From: Bacteroidota bacterium
Lineage (GTDB): Bacteria > Bacteroidota > Bacteroidia > 2-12-FULL-35-15
Direction: 5' to 3'
DNA length: 64,000 nt
Assembly (NCBI GenBank): GCA_017303895.1
Contig: JAFLBF010000018.1
Coordinates: forward strand, 1-64,000
In this document: positions 15,737-24,723 of the stretch, piece after piece
Numbering within the stretch: the first letter of the stretch is position 1
Layout: each line of letters opens with the position of its first letter
The notes under the pieces: generated by a model
Database searches by the model: none
What the model saw: only the letters and a program-made list of their open reading frames with translations
Told to the model about the DNA's origin: nothing
Made by a program: the position numbers and the translations under genes

Positions 15737-18700
15737 ATGAAATCAATCAATCATATTACCTGTGAAAATTTATTAGATAGTTTACCGGGAATGTTTTATC
15801 GTTGCAAGAATGACAAAAAATGGACCATGGAATGGGTTTCTTCTGGTTGTAAAAAATTGACCGGCTATAGTGAAGAGGAGTTGATCAATAACTGTAATAT
15901 TTCTTTTAATGATTTAATACATCCTGAAGACAGAGATTGGTTATGGGAAAAATACTCTGTTAGTCTGAAAGAGATGAACGTTTGCAATAATGAATATAGA
16001 ATAATTTGTAGATTAGGACGAACAAGATGGGTAAGAGAGGTTGCAAATGGAATATATGATGATAATGGAGTTCTTATGAGTGTTGAAGGATATATCCAGG
16101 AATTCACTTGTGAAAAGGAGTTAACATTATTGGAGTCGGCTTTTAATTCTTATCAGGAGGCAGTTAACAGCGGTTCAATTGTATCTATTACAAATACTAA
16201 TGGAGAAATAATTTATTGTAATGACCTTTTTTTAAAAGTTTCACAATATTCCCGTTCAGAGCTAATTGGTCAGACTCATAAAGTGATTAATTCCGGATTT
16301 CACTCTGTAGACTTTTTTAGAGAGCTGTGGGAGACGATCTTAAAAGGGAATATTTGGAGAGGGGAGATGCGAAATAAGTCAAAGGATGGTGCGTATTATT
16401 GGGTGGATACTGTTATTTCTCCAGTATTTAATACCCAAGGAGAAATTGTTAATTTTTTATCTATTAGAAATTTGATCACGGATAAAAAAAAGAAAGAGTT
16501 TGAGTTAATTGAGAGTGAAAAATTTAATCGAGAAATTCTGTCTTCATTTTCATCAAATATTGCTGTTATAGATGATAATGGATTAATCATCTCTACGAAT
16601 GAGTCATGGAGAAAATTTTCTGTTGATAACGATTGTCCAGATCTTTCCAGAACATGCGAAGGAATAAATTATTTAGAAGTATGTCATAATGCATCAGTAG
16701 CCGGGGATAAGATCGCAAAAGAAGTTCTTCAAAGGTTAAGGGAATTAATAAATGGTGAAAGTGAAGCATTTCAGTTGGAATATCCATGCCATTCTCAAGT
16801 GACAATGAGGTGGTTTTTACTGAGTGCAACAATGTTAAAAGGAGAGTCGAGGAGAGTTGTGTTGAGACATGTGGATATTACTGAAAGAAAGCTTGTTGAG
16901 CAAAAATTAGCGGATAATGAACAGAAATATAGAAATATAATAGAAAACAGTCAGGAGTTAATACTTTCTGTTGAAAGAAATGGGAATATTGTTTTTGCAA
17001 ATAACGTCTGGCAAAAAGTTTTAGGATTCTCCGACATGGAATTAATTAAAATGAATTTTTTTGATTTGTTGCATGTTGATGTGAAAGATAAGTGTAATCT
17101 TTATTTTCAGAATGTACTTCTGGGTGAAAATCTGACATCTGTTGGCTCACAGATTATTTCTAAGAACGGTTCAATTGTTTATGTAGAATCCAATGCAACT
17201 CCAATTAGAGTGGATGGAGAAATTGTAGGTGTGCAGTTGTTTATGAGGGACGTTACAAAGAAAAAAATGGTTGAGTTTGAATTGATACGAAGTGAAAATC
17301 GATTTAGAAAAGTGTTCGAAAGTGTGCAAGATGTAATTTATACTATTTCAAAAGAGGGGAAGTTTATTTCTCTTAATCCGGCATTCGAAAAATTGTCCGG
17401 TTACACGATTGATGAATTCGTTGGTCGATCATTTGTAGAATTGGTACATCCTGACGATTTAGCTTTAGCAATGGCTACTTTTTATAAAATATTTTCCGGG
17501 GAAAAAGTAGAGAAGTACAATCTGAGATTAAAACACAAGGATAATACTTATAGAATTTGTGAACTTACACCGGGAGCACTTATCGTAGATAATATAATTG
17601 TTGAAAGTTTAGGTTTAGCCAGAGATGTAACAGATAGGGTTTTGTCCGAAAAAAAATTAAGAGATAGTGAAGAGCGCTTTAATCTGGCTTTAAAAGGAGC
17701 GAATGATGGCCTGTGGGATTGGAATTTAATTGCAAATGAGGTGTATTATTCTCCACGATGGAAAGAGATGGTCGGTTATGGAGATCATGAGTTGGAAAAT
17801 AATTTTGAAACGTGGGTGTCCTTACTTCACCCCGATGATCATGCAAATACAATTGATAAGCTGAATAGCTATTTGTCCGGGAAATCGGAAGAATATAATG
17901 TTGAATTTAGGCTAAAGCATAAGAATGGAAGCTATATAGATGTATTAGCGAGAGGTTTTTTGATTAAGGATTCTGATGGTAATAATGTTCGTATCACCGG
18001 AACTCATTTGGATATGACTGAATTGAATTTGAAAAAGGTTCAACTGCAAAACCTAATTGATGAACTGAGTAAAAAATATAATGATCTTATGCAGTTTAAC
18101 TATATTATTTCGCATAATTTAAGAACACCAGTTGCCAGCATTTTAGGTTTAGCTTCTCTGCTGAAATTTCCCGATAATTCTCAAGAGGATAAAGATAAAA
18201 TCCTTCAGAATATTGTATTGTCAACTGAAAAGATTGACGAAATATTAAAAGATCTGACGAATATTACATCTCTTAGAGAGCCACTTAATATTAAGCGGAC
18301 ACAAGTTAAAGTGAAAGAGTTAATTGACGCAGTGATATATTTGAATGAAAAACGGATAGAGGAAGTGGGGGCAAAAATTGTTGTAGATGTGGAAGAGGGA
18401 TGTCAAACGATTATGACCATAAAACCTTATTTTCAGAGTATTGTTTATAATTTAATGCTGAATTCATTAAAATATACTTCACCAGATCGATTGCCAAAAA
18501 TATTTCTAAACGTTAAAAAAACAAACCAAAGTATTTGTTTTCAAGTATCAGATAATGGCATTGGTATAGACATGGAAAAGAATAGAGATAAAATGTTCGG
18601 ATTGTATCAACGTTTTTGCACCGATGTTGAAGGCCGCGGACTAGGCTTATTTATGACCAAAATGCAAGTGGAGGCATTAGGAGGTGAAATTTTTGTGGAA

Positions 18701-18748
18701 AGTACTTTAAATGTAGGAACAACATTTACTGTCCACATTTACAAATAG
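15737..18748 (+). CDS. Soluble multi-PAS sensor histidine kinase
   Basis: About 1003 residues from ATG 15737; an in-frame TTG at 15719 is less likely. There is no signal or membrane helix, so it is cytosolic. Six consecutive PAS/PAC units of about 110-130 residues can be followed (for example MEWVSSGCKKLTGYS, SITNTNGEIIYCND, DIIYT-like VQDVIYTISKEGKF, ANDGLWDWNLIANEVYY), several ending in DIT/DVT-ER/KK linkers. The kinase core has the phospho-acceptor His in SHNLRTPVASILGL (about 793), an N box (YNLMLNSLKYTS), G1 DNGIGID and G2 GRGLGLF. No receiver domain is fused; a lone receiver at 23484 is the nearest possible partner. Confidence 0.93.
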   Translation: MKSINHITCENLLDSLPGMFYRCKNDKKWTMEWVSSGCKKLTGYSEEELINNCNISFNDLIHPEDRDWLWEKYSVSLKEMNVCNNEYRIICRLGRTRWVREVANGIYDDNGVLMSVEGYIQEFTCEKELTLLESAFNSYQEAVNSGSIVSITNTNGEIIYCNDLFLKVSQYSRSELIGQTHKVINSGFHSVDFFRELWETILKGNIWRGEMRNKSKDGAYYWVDTVISPVFNTQGEIVNFLSIRNLITDKKKKEFELIESEKFNREILSSFSSNIAVIDDNGLIISTNESWRKFSVDNDCPDLSRTCEGINYLEVCHNASVAGDKIAKEVLQRLRELINGESEAFQLEYPCHSQVTMRWFLLSATMLKGESRRVVLRHVDITERKLVEQKLADNEQKYRNIIENSQELILSVERNGNIVFANNVWQKVLGFSDMELIKMNFFDLLHVDVKDKCNLYFQNVLLGENLTSVGSQIISKNGSIVYVESNATPIRVDGEIVGVQLFMRDVTKKKMVEFELIRSENRFRKVFESVQDVIYTISKEGKFISLNPAFEKLSGYTIDEFVGRSFVELVHPDDLALAMATFYKIFSGEKVEKYNLRLKHKDNTYRICELTPGALIVDNIIVESLGLARDVTDRVLSEKKLRDSEERFNLALKGANDGLWDWNLIANEVYYSPRWKEMVGYGDHELENNFETWVSLLHPDDHANTIDKLNSYLSGKSEEYNVEFRLKHKNGSYIDVLARGFLIKDSDGNNVRITGTHLDMTELNLKKVQLQNLIDELSKKYNDLMQFNYIISHNLRTPVASILGLASLLKFPDNSQEDKDKILQNIVLSTEKIDEILKDLTNITSLREPLNIKRTQVKVKELIDAVIYLNEKRIEEVGAKIVVDVEEGCQTIMTIKPYFQSIVYNLMLNSLKYTSPDRLPKIFLNVKKTNQSICFQVSDNGIGIDMEKNRDKMFGLYQRFCTDVEGRGLGLFMTKMQVEALGGEIFVESTLNVGTTFTVHIYK

Positions 18749-18860
18749 AAGTGCAAAAATATTGAAAATCTTACATGTAAAAGTTTTTTTGTGTTTAGTT
18801 TAAACTGTGAATTAAAAATAACCCTATCTTTCACTGCATCCCTTTAGAAATGCATTTTGT

Positions 18861-20288
18861 ATGAAAATTGACAAGATAATTAAGCAAATAACTGAAAAAG
18901 ATTATAATGAGATACTTGAACAGTTTCGTTCTAATAAGTCAGAGAAGTTTATGTGCTTATTTACGGCTTTGAGAGAAGGGGTGGATGAGGAGGTGATTTT
19001 TGAAAACTTGGGAATTTCAGAAGCGGCTTATTATACCCTCAAATCACGTTTAGTTGATAAAGTTCAGCAATACTTATATCTGAATATTCCGGATGAAAGG
19101 ATAGCTCTTTTAAAAAATGTTTCTAATATTGATCGTTTGTTATTTAAGTTTCCCAAAGAAGTGGCAGTTGCTTTACTTTTAAAAATGGAAGAGGATTTGG
19201 TAGCACATGATATGCAAAATGAGCTCACGCTTGTATATAACGCATTGAAAAAAATTTACATTAATAGTCCTAAGTATTATACCTATACCCAAAAATATAA
19301 TAAATCCGTTGCATTTACTTTGTCTATTGATAAAGCGGAAACTTTACTCCTTGAATTTAATAAAACATTGCGTGATTATTTTTTGAGTCATTCAGAGAAA
19401 GATAAAAGTATATTGATATTGTATAAAAAAGAACTCTCGCATTTATCCGCTATTTATGCGTCTCATCATATTAAAGTTTTTTCGAAACTAGCTGATGTTC
19501 AGTTTGCTTTATATGTAAAAGAGCCCTCTGCCATGGTTGATGATGATACTATTGAGAATAATTTGAGAGATATTATACACGTTTTCAAGAATTATCCGGA
19601 TGACAAAGCATATACGTATTATATGCATTATGTTGATCTACTTTATTTTGAATATTATTTCAATGCAAGTTCTTTGAAAAATGCTCAATTATATCTTGAA
19701 AAAATGAAAAATAGGAGTAAGGATTATGTTTTCTGTGATAGATACTTTTTTACTTCGGCTGTATTTATAGCGATTTTAAGTTATTATGATTTTAAAAATA
19801 TTAAAGCGGACTTGCATAAAGATCTAAATGACTTTTCGTTTCAAATTGATGAAGATAATTTTATTGATACAATTCTATGGAGTGTACTTAACGCTTACGC
19901 TCTTATGTATGCACAGAAATATTCATTAGCTATTCAGCAGCTCAATAATTTATTGAATCAATTTAGCTTTAAGAACTATCGCCAAGTTGAGATGGAAGTT
20001 AAGGCCTTGTTGGCACTATTGTATATTTTGAATGGTCGATCTGAATTGTCTGAAGGTTTGATAAGGAGTATTTCAAAATGGGTTTCGGATAATGAAGGTT
20101 CTATTGCTGAAAAATTGCATTTGTTTCTGCGTTTACTCAAGCTATCATCTAATAATAAAAAGAAGGAAGTAAAAGTGCAGTTGGTTAATAAAATAGTGGA
20201 AGAGTTTTACAAGGAAACAGATATAACTCTATGCTTTTTGAATAAAATAGGTTTGGAGACTAGTCATGTAGAAGTGCTTTCCAATTGA
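18861..20288 (+). CDS. Large all-helical protein of unknown function, possible regulator
   Basis: 475 residues, soluble, no signal peptide. Residues about 30-70 (VIFENLGISEAAYYTLKSRL) look like a helix-turn-helix. The remainder is a series of helical hairpins with TPR-like spacing (AQLYLEKMKNRSKDYVFCDR, LAIQQLNNLLNQFSFKNY). I do not recognise a named family. Its position directly after the PAS histidine kinase and before the surface-protein block suggests a regulatory role, but nothing in the sequence proves it. A TCTTAC sequence occurs 92 bases before the start. It is followed by 871 gene-free bases. Confidence 0.65.
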   Translation: MKIDKIIKQITEKDYNEILEQFRSNKSEKFMCLFTALREGVDEEVIFENLGISEAAYYTLKSRLVDKVQQYLYLNIPDERIALLKNVSNIDRLLFKFPKEVAVALLLKMEEDLVAHDMQNELTLVYNALKKIYINSPKYYTYTQKYNKSVAFTLSIDKAETLLLEFNKTLRDYFLSHSEKDKSILILYKKELSHLSAIYASHHIKVFSKLADVQFALYVKEPSAMVDDDTIENNLRDIIHVFKNYPDDKAYTYYMHYVDLLYFEYYFNASSLKNAQLYLEKMKNRSKDYVFCDRYFFTSAVFIAILSYYDFKNIKADLHKDLNDFSFQIDEDNFIDTILWSVLNAYALMYAQKYSLAIQQLNNLLNQFSFKNYRQVEMEVKALLALLYILNGRSELSEGLIRSISKWVSDNEGSIAEKLHLFLRLLKLSSNNKKKEVKVQLVNKIVEEFYKETDITLCFLNKIGLETSHVEVLSN

Positions 20289-21159
20289 CAAAATTGTCCC
20301 ATTTTAGCATTTCAACTGGAATTGTTTTTTTTCTATCTTGGGCATCTGAGTTGAGGATGCAATTAACAGATTTTTCCAGCAATCTCATTTGTTCCTTTCA
20401 TCGTTGTCTAGTCGTTATATGTTTTTACATAGTCTGATGCAGGAATAAATTTGATATTCGTGTATATGTGTATGGGCGTGAGTCCCATGGATAAGCTCTG
20501 CTTACAAGCATTGGTTCTGTAGCTAGATTAAATACATTACCGCCAGCTATGCTATGCTAGAGCTATGCATGCATTTACCTTTTAAAAGTTTTACTCATTT
20601 TGATAATTTCTCTTAATTTAATTAATGGCCGTGAAAATCGTGTCCCCATTTTTCCTGAGTCTATACCAAATCGGGCTGTTTTTTTGGTAGTTTTCGTTAA
20701 ATTTCTGCAACCGTTAGTTCATTTTTCAATGAAATTTCGGCTATTGTAGTTATGATGTGTTTATGGAATCTCGGAAAAAATGGAATTCATGTTCACCAGA
20801 AACCAGTACTGTATGCGAATGGGACTCCGGGAGCATAACGTTTATATTTCGGGTATTATCTCCTGATGTGTCGGTTGATTCATAGATCTATTCATTGTAA
20901 TTACTATTTGTCAATTCATCTGCTAACTCTTGTCCACAACACTGTCTCCAATTATTATTTTTTTTCTCATCTTTCAATTTGTTTTTTGCCCCTTATTGTA
21001 AAAATAATTCTTTTGAAGCCTTTTTTTACTTTTTGTTGACAAATTTTTTAGTGAATTCATTTTTTGAAAAAATCTTACATCTGTTACCCGAAAGCTTATT
21101 TTTGTTGGCTTAGAGTAAATGAATGGAATAAGTTTGCATTGTAAAAATTCACTTACTTA
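20289..21159. other. 871-bp gene-free region
   Basis: All six frames are broken by frequent stops. The longest plausible frame, ending at the TAG near 20884, is about 50 codons and matches nothing I know. The last 90 bases contain a TCTTAC motif (21073-21078) and a -7-like TATTTTTG (21099-21106) serving the next gene. No hairpin with a T-run, tandem repeat or mobile-element end stands out. It may hold decayed coding sequence, a long regulatory leader or an unrecognised small RNA. Confidence 0.5.
21099..21106 (+). promoter_or_regulatory. -7 box (TATTTTTG) of the PKD-protein operon
   Basis: Exact TAnnTTTG match about 55 bases before the start at 21160. A TTAC sequence lies near the -33 position (21075-21078, 20 bases upstream) in place of the usual TTG. 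Confidence 0.4.
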
Positions 21160-22404
21160 ATGATGAAAAAAAATCTTCTTACGTTTCTACTCTTTTTGTT
21201 TTCATACCCTGCGTGGTGTTTGAATGATGTATTGAAAGTGAAATTATCCGGAGGGGGGCAATCTGATGAAACGATTATCCGGTTTCTGCCAACTGCTACA
21301 AGCGGTTTTGATTATGATTTTGATGCTTGGAAAATGTTGAGCAATGATCCAGCCGCTATTTCGATTTTATCTAAACTCGCTGATAATTCCTTGATGAGTA
21401 TTAATGCGCTACCTGAACTGACGGCTAAAACAGAGGTGGCACTTTTTATTCAGATTGCAAATGCTGGAATATATACTATTCAGTCGGAGGAATTAGGGGG
21501 ATTTCATGCCATGGCATCACTTGTGCTTGAAGATCATTTTACTGGCATGACTTATGATTTTAGAAATGGAGCTAGTATTTCTCTTTTTTTGAATGTCTCT
21601 AATGTGAATGATTCCAGCAGATTTACTGTGCATTTTTCTCCTGTTACATATTATACAATGCAAAATGTTAGCTGTTTCAGTTTTCAAGATGGGGGAATTG
21701 GTATTGTGAAGCGGGGGAATTTAAACTGGTCAGTTGTTCTAAAAAATAGTTTAGGTGCAACTATTCATGCAGCTAGTAATATTTCAGATTCTATATGGTT
21801 TGCCAATCTGCCTTCAGGTAATTATACCGCATATACATCTAGCCCATTTACTACGGATGATTCCAATTCATTTTATATTGATCAACCTGCACCTATTGTT
21901 TCTGATTTTTCTGTTCAAACGATACAACCATTTGTCAGTAGTTCTATCCAGTTTATGAATGAAAGCCAAAATGGACAAATGTATTTATGGGATTTTGGTG
22001 ATGGCTCTCCTTTTTCTTCCGACCTGTCACCTGAACATACTTATTATAATCCTGGAACTTATCCTGTAACGCTTCATGTTTTTAATGGAAATTGTAGCAT
22101 TAGTTTTACTGATAGCGTTTTTATTTCATCATCGCCACTTACCAATATAGAAATTGAGCCATCAAATTCTGATTTTTTAATTACTAGAGAGGGAGATGCT
22201 CTAAATATATTTTACAATGGACCGAGCTCTACCCAAGAAGGTATTTTATCGGTCTATGATATTTCAGGGAAAAAGATCTATGCAACAAGCGGCTTTACAG
22301 TTCCGCTTCAAGTAAAGATCCCGCTTTCTGTTTCAGGTATTTATCTAATTGTTTTTGTGAATGATTTTACTTCACTGCATAAAAAAATAAGTTTCACCAA
22401 TTAA
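21160..22404 (+). CDS. Secreted PKD-domain protein with a T9SS-type C-terminus
   Basis: 414 residues; two adjacent ATGs (21160, 21163) both suit. A signal peptide (KNLLTFLLFLFSYPAWC) is followed by a beta-rich region of unknown type. A PKD domain lies at about 255-325 with the hallmark YLWDFGDGSPFSSD and PEHTYYNPGTYPVTLHVFN. The C-terminal 80 residues (DALNIFYNGP, LSVYDISGKKIYA, SGIYLIVFVNDF) fit a type IX sorting domain. It is probably exported to the cell surface, where PKD domains mediate adhesion or carbohydrate contact. It heads a tight run with the genes at 22415 and 22907. Confidence 0.85.
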   Translation: MMKKNLLTFLLFLFSYPAWCLNDVLKVKLSGGGQSDETIIRFLPTATSGFDYDFDAWKMLSNDPAAISILSKLADNSLMSINALPELTAKTEVALFIQIANAGIYTIQSEELGGFHAMASLVLEDHFTGMTYDFRNGASISLFLNVSNVNDSSRFTVHFSPVTYYTMQNVSCFSFQDGGIGIVKRGNLNWSVVLKNSLGATIHAASNISDSIWFANLPSGNYTAYTSSPFTTDDSNSFYIDQPAPIVSDFSVQTIQPFVSSSIQFMNESQNGQMYLWDFGDGSPFSSDLSPEHTYYNPGTYPVTLHVFNGNCSISFTDSVFISSSPLTNIEIEPSNSDFLITREGDALNIFYNGPSSTQEGILSVYDISGKKIYATSGFTVPLQVKIPLSVSGIYLIVFVNDFTSLHKKISFTN

Positions 22405-22414
22405 ATTATATGCT

Positions 22415-22894
22415 ATGACCAAAGAACGAATGTATGATGTTGTTACGATCCTGATCGTGATCATTTTTATCTCTTTGTCTATTTATAGTTATGGACAAAC
22501 TACTTCTGTAAAAAACGATTCCATTAAATTGGAAGCATTTACTTTAAAAGAAGTAAATAATTTTCACTATATCAATTGGTTGGCACAGTCATCAATACCG
22601 GAATACTATTTTATTCTTGAACGCTCCATTAATGGAGGAGATTTTGAGTTTGTAAAATGCCTCAAAGGATATGTTTCGCCACCTGCAGCTCCCTTGCTTT
22701 ATTCCGTCAAGTTAGTTGCAGATACTACTAATTCTGTACGGTATAAGCTCAAGGCATTTAAGACTGAGTATGCTTACTATGAAGGGGAGCGATGTCTGGT
22801 AATAAATGGAGAAAAGGAGAATTTATTTGAAATGCTTGATCACTCCATGGTATGCATTAAGAGAAAAGACGATAAATTGTCGTACGTTAAATAA
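22415..22894 (+). CDS. Secreted or anchored hypothetical protein, FN3-like fragment
   Basis: 159 residues. An N-terminal hydrophobic segment (VVTILIVIIFISLSIYSYGQ) can serve as signal peptide. The rest resembles the pattern often found just before T9SS sorting domains (INWLAQSSIPEYYFILERSI, then GGDFEFVKCL), a fibronectin-type-III-like strand order, but no sorting domain follows. The start is 11 bases after the PKD gene stop, and 12 bases separate it from the next gene. Role unknown; it may be a subunit of the same surface structure. Confidence 0.6.
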   Translation: MTKERMYDVVTILIVIIFISLSIYSYGQTTSVKNDSIKLEAFTLKEVNNFHYINWLAQSSIPEYYFILERSINGGDFEFVKCLKGYVSPPAAPLLYSVKLVADTTNSVRYKLKAFKTEYAYYEGERCLVINGEKENLFEMLDHSMVCIKRKDDKLSYVK

Positions 22895-22906
22895 AAAGGA
22901 GAAAAC

Positions 22907-23440
22907 ATGAGAAAAATTAAAACAATATTGATATTAATGCTTTTTAATTTCTGTACGGGAGTTATCGCTCAAAAAAATGATTCTACCGTTTGCTTAGAAA
23001 TTATAGGTATCGCTGTTCATAAAGCTGAGCCTTTGGATGGTGTTACAATAAAATTATATAAAGAAAATGAAGAATTGGTGTGGGAACAGATTACTAGCAT
23101 CCCTTATCATGATCATAGTTTTTCCTTTAGCTTGCTTCGTAACTCTCATTATTCGATCGAAGTATCCAAAGAAGGATATATTTCCAGATTAGTGAGTATT
23201 GATACACGTTTGCCTGACGATATACAAGTAAATACAGGAAATAGATTTGTATTTGAATTTGAAGTCGATCTAGTAAAAGAAATAAAGATGAAAGATGACT
23301 TTTATATTGATTTTCCTATTGCTATTATTAGTTATAATATGATCACAGGAGTCTTCGAGAATCATGATGATTACACGAAGCATATTAAAGAGAAGATGAT
23401 CATGGGAATAAAAGGTGATGTATCAGTAAAAAAGGAATGA
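22907..23440 (+). CDS. Secreted protein with carboxypeptidase-regulatory-like fold
   Basis: 177 residues. A signal peptide (KIKTILILMLFNFCTGVIAQ) is followed by one beta-sandwich unit of the kind found in TonB-dependent receptors and carboxypeptidase regulatory domains (CLEIIGIAVHKAEPLDGVTI, later HYSIEVSKEGYISRLVSID). The C-terminus is short, without sorting signal. It is the last gene of the 21160-23440 run, possibly periplasmic. Confidence 0.62.
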   Translation: MRKIKTILILMLFNFCTGVIAQKNDSTVCLEIIGIAVHKAEPLDGVTIKLYKENEELVWEQITSIPYHDHSFSFSLLRNSHYSIEVSKEGYISRLVSIDTRLPDDIQVNTGNRFVFEFEVDLVKEIKMKDDFYIDFPIAIISYNMITGVFENHDDYTKHIKEKMIMGIKGDVSVKKE

Positions 23441-23483
23441 TTTTTTTGGATAATTAAAAGAGGTAGTTTAATTTTGAACTAAT

Positions 23484-23900
23484 ATGAAAGGAAAAACAAA
23501 TCCTAAGTATCATACGGTAATGCTTATCGATGATAATGAGATTGATAATTTTATTGATGAAAAATTAATTAAAGCTTTTGGCTTTGCTGAAATAGTGTAT
23601 GTGCACTCTAGTGCTCAAAGTGCGTTAGAAGCCTTAAAAGACATGGCTTCTGTTCAGACTGATTTGCCTGAAAAATTAATTCCGAAGTATGTTTTTCTGG
23701 ACATTAATATGCCATTTTTGGACGGGTTTAATTTTTTAGATCAGTACGATTTGTTACCGGCAAATTTAAAAGAAACAATTAAGATCGTGATGCTTACTTC
23801 TTCAGTTAATCCTGTTGATAGTGAAAGAGCGGGACAATATGCGTTAGTCCACAAATATTTTCAGAAACCTCTTACTGAGAATATGTTGTTACAGTTGTAG
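23484..23900 (+). CDS. Single-domain response regulator (receiver only)
   Basis: 138 residues forming one CheY-like receiver and nothing else. The acidic pocket is in MLIDDNEIDN, the phospho-acceptor is D73 in VFLDINMPFLDGFNF, the Thr/Ser is in VMLTSSVNPVDSERA, and the Lys is in YFQKPLT. Such stand-alone receivers in Bacteroidota often work with PAS histidine kinases lacking their own receiver; the kinase ending at 18748 is the only one in the window. No output domain is fused. It converges on the exosortase gene with seven bases between stops. Confidence 0.93.
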   Translation: MKGKTNPKYHTVMLIDDNEIDNFIDEKLIKAFGFAEIVYVHSSAQSALEALKDMASVQTDLPEKLIPKYVFLDINMPFLDGFNFLDQYDLLPANLKETIKIVMLTSSVNPVDSERAGQYALVHKYFQKPLTENMLLQL

Positions 23901-23907
23901 TGGCATT

Positions 23908-24423
23908 CTATTCTTTTTGAGAATATCTGTTTACCCATATCATCCATAATAAAAAAATGTATCCGTATATCAGTATCGTGAATGTATAGGTGTGATTAAA
24001 TTCGGTCCAGGCTCTTGATATTGTGTCAAGAATGGCCAAGCCCACTATTCGAAACACATTGAGTAGTTCTATTGTTATTATGCCAAACAAGATGTATGGA
24101 ATTTTGTGTTTTATTTTGCCTTTATAGGCAACAATAAACCAGGAAAAAAGGGCAAATAAGGTTATGCCATTGCAATTATCGCCTATCCATAAGCCACCAG
24201 TTCCATCAACACCAATTACACGTTCTGTTCCGGTAAATACTTGATAATTGAATAATTCAAGTATCCATTTACTGATGCTGATTGTTATGTTTATCACAAA
24301 CATATCAACATGATTCATAGGTTGGATGATTGTTTTGTATAAGATGTACCAAAGCAGATACAAGCCAAGTATGCTAAGTAAAAACCGGATCGTTGGATTT
24401 TGGAGTGATCCTTTAAAACTCAT
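23908..24423 (-). CDS. Exosortase/archaeosortase family membrane protease-transpeptidase
   Basis: 171 residues with about five hydrophobic helices, shorter than EpsH-type exosortases but usual for the compact Bacteroidota forms. The three catalytic residues are in place: C84 in IGDNCNGITLF, R125 in LNVFRIVGL and H144 in FNHTYTF. Exosortases cleave the C-terminal tripartite signal of exported proteins and are thought to attach them to another molecule. The gene upstream on the same strand encodes a matching small PID-CTERM-like protein, an expected substrate, but a strong terminator lies between them, so this gene probably has its own promoter or depends on read-through. Subfamily not assigned with certainty. 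Confidence 0.9.
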   Translation of the reverse strand: MSFKGSLQNPTIRFLLSILGLYLLWYILYKTIIQPMNHVDMFVINITISISKWILELFNYQVFTGTERVIGVDGTGGLWIGDNCNGITLFALFSWFIVAYKGKIKHKIPYILFGIITIELLNVFRIVGLAILDTISRAWTEFNHTYTFTILIYGYIFLLWMIWVNRYSQKE

Positions 24424-24437
24424 AGATAGAACATATG

Positions 24438-24470
24438 AAAAAAAAATCCCGTTTAAGCGGGATTTTTTTT
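24438..24470. terminator. Bidirectional terminator between the PID-CTERM and exosortase genes
   Basis: A run of A then TCCCG (to 24451) pairs with CGGGA (from 24458) followed by eight T. The loop TTTAAG contains, on the minus strand, the TAA stop codon of the small gene, so the last codons of that gene form part of the stem. Confidence 0.8.
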
Positions 24471-24677
24471 GTAAGAAATATACATTTTATATGCACCAAA
24501 CAAAGCGCCTGCTAATAGTAGCAGAATAATGCTACTGTCTAATGGCACGGGACAAGGTGGAAAAGGACCACCACAAGGAGCAGGAGGCCCCATACCCATA
24601 CCGGCAGCTTTTGCCGTATTAATACAAAGAGGTAATAATATAAGTGCAAGAAATACTATTTTGATCGTTTTGTTCAT
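24453..24677 (-). CDS. PID-CTERM-like small exosortase substrate
   Basis: 74 residues: an N-terminal signal peptide (KIVFLALILLPLCINTAKA), a 20-residue Gly/Pro/Cys-rich middle (two Cys, at 35 and 42), then PVPLDSSIILLLLAGALFGA and a basic end (YKMYISYKKNPA). The P-x-D, hydrophobic helix and Lys-rich tail match the PID-CTERM sorting region described for Bacteroidota. After cleavage only about 20-25 residues would remain, an unusually small cargo. A -7-like TAAATTTG lies upstream on the minus strand near 24695-24702. It probably works with the exosortase at 23908-24423. Confidence 0.82.
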   Translation of the reverse strand: MNKTIKIVFLALILLPLCINTAKAAGMGMGPPAPCGGPFPPCPVPLDSSIILLLLAGALFGAYKMYISYKKNPA

Positions 24678-24723
24678 TGTTTCAATATATATGTAGCAAA
24701 TTTACAATTTATTCAATAGAACC

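Noticed and set aside
20763-20884. Small frame (M-E-S-R-K-K...) in the empty region
   Set aside because: About 41 codons from an ATG, no ribosome-site evidence and no known relatives; upstream stop close by.
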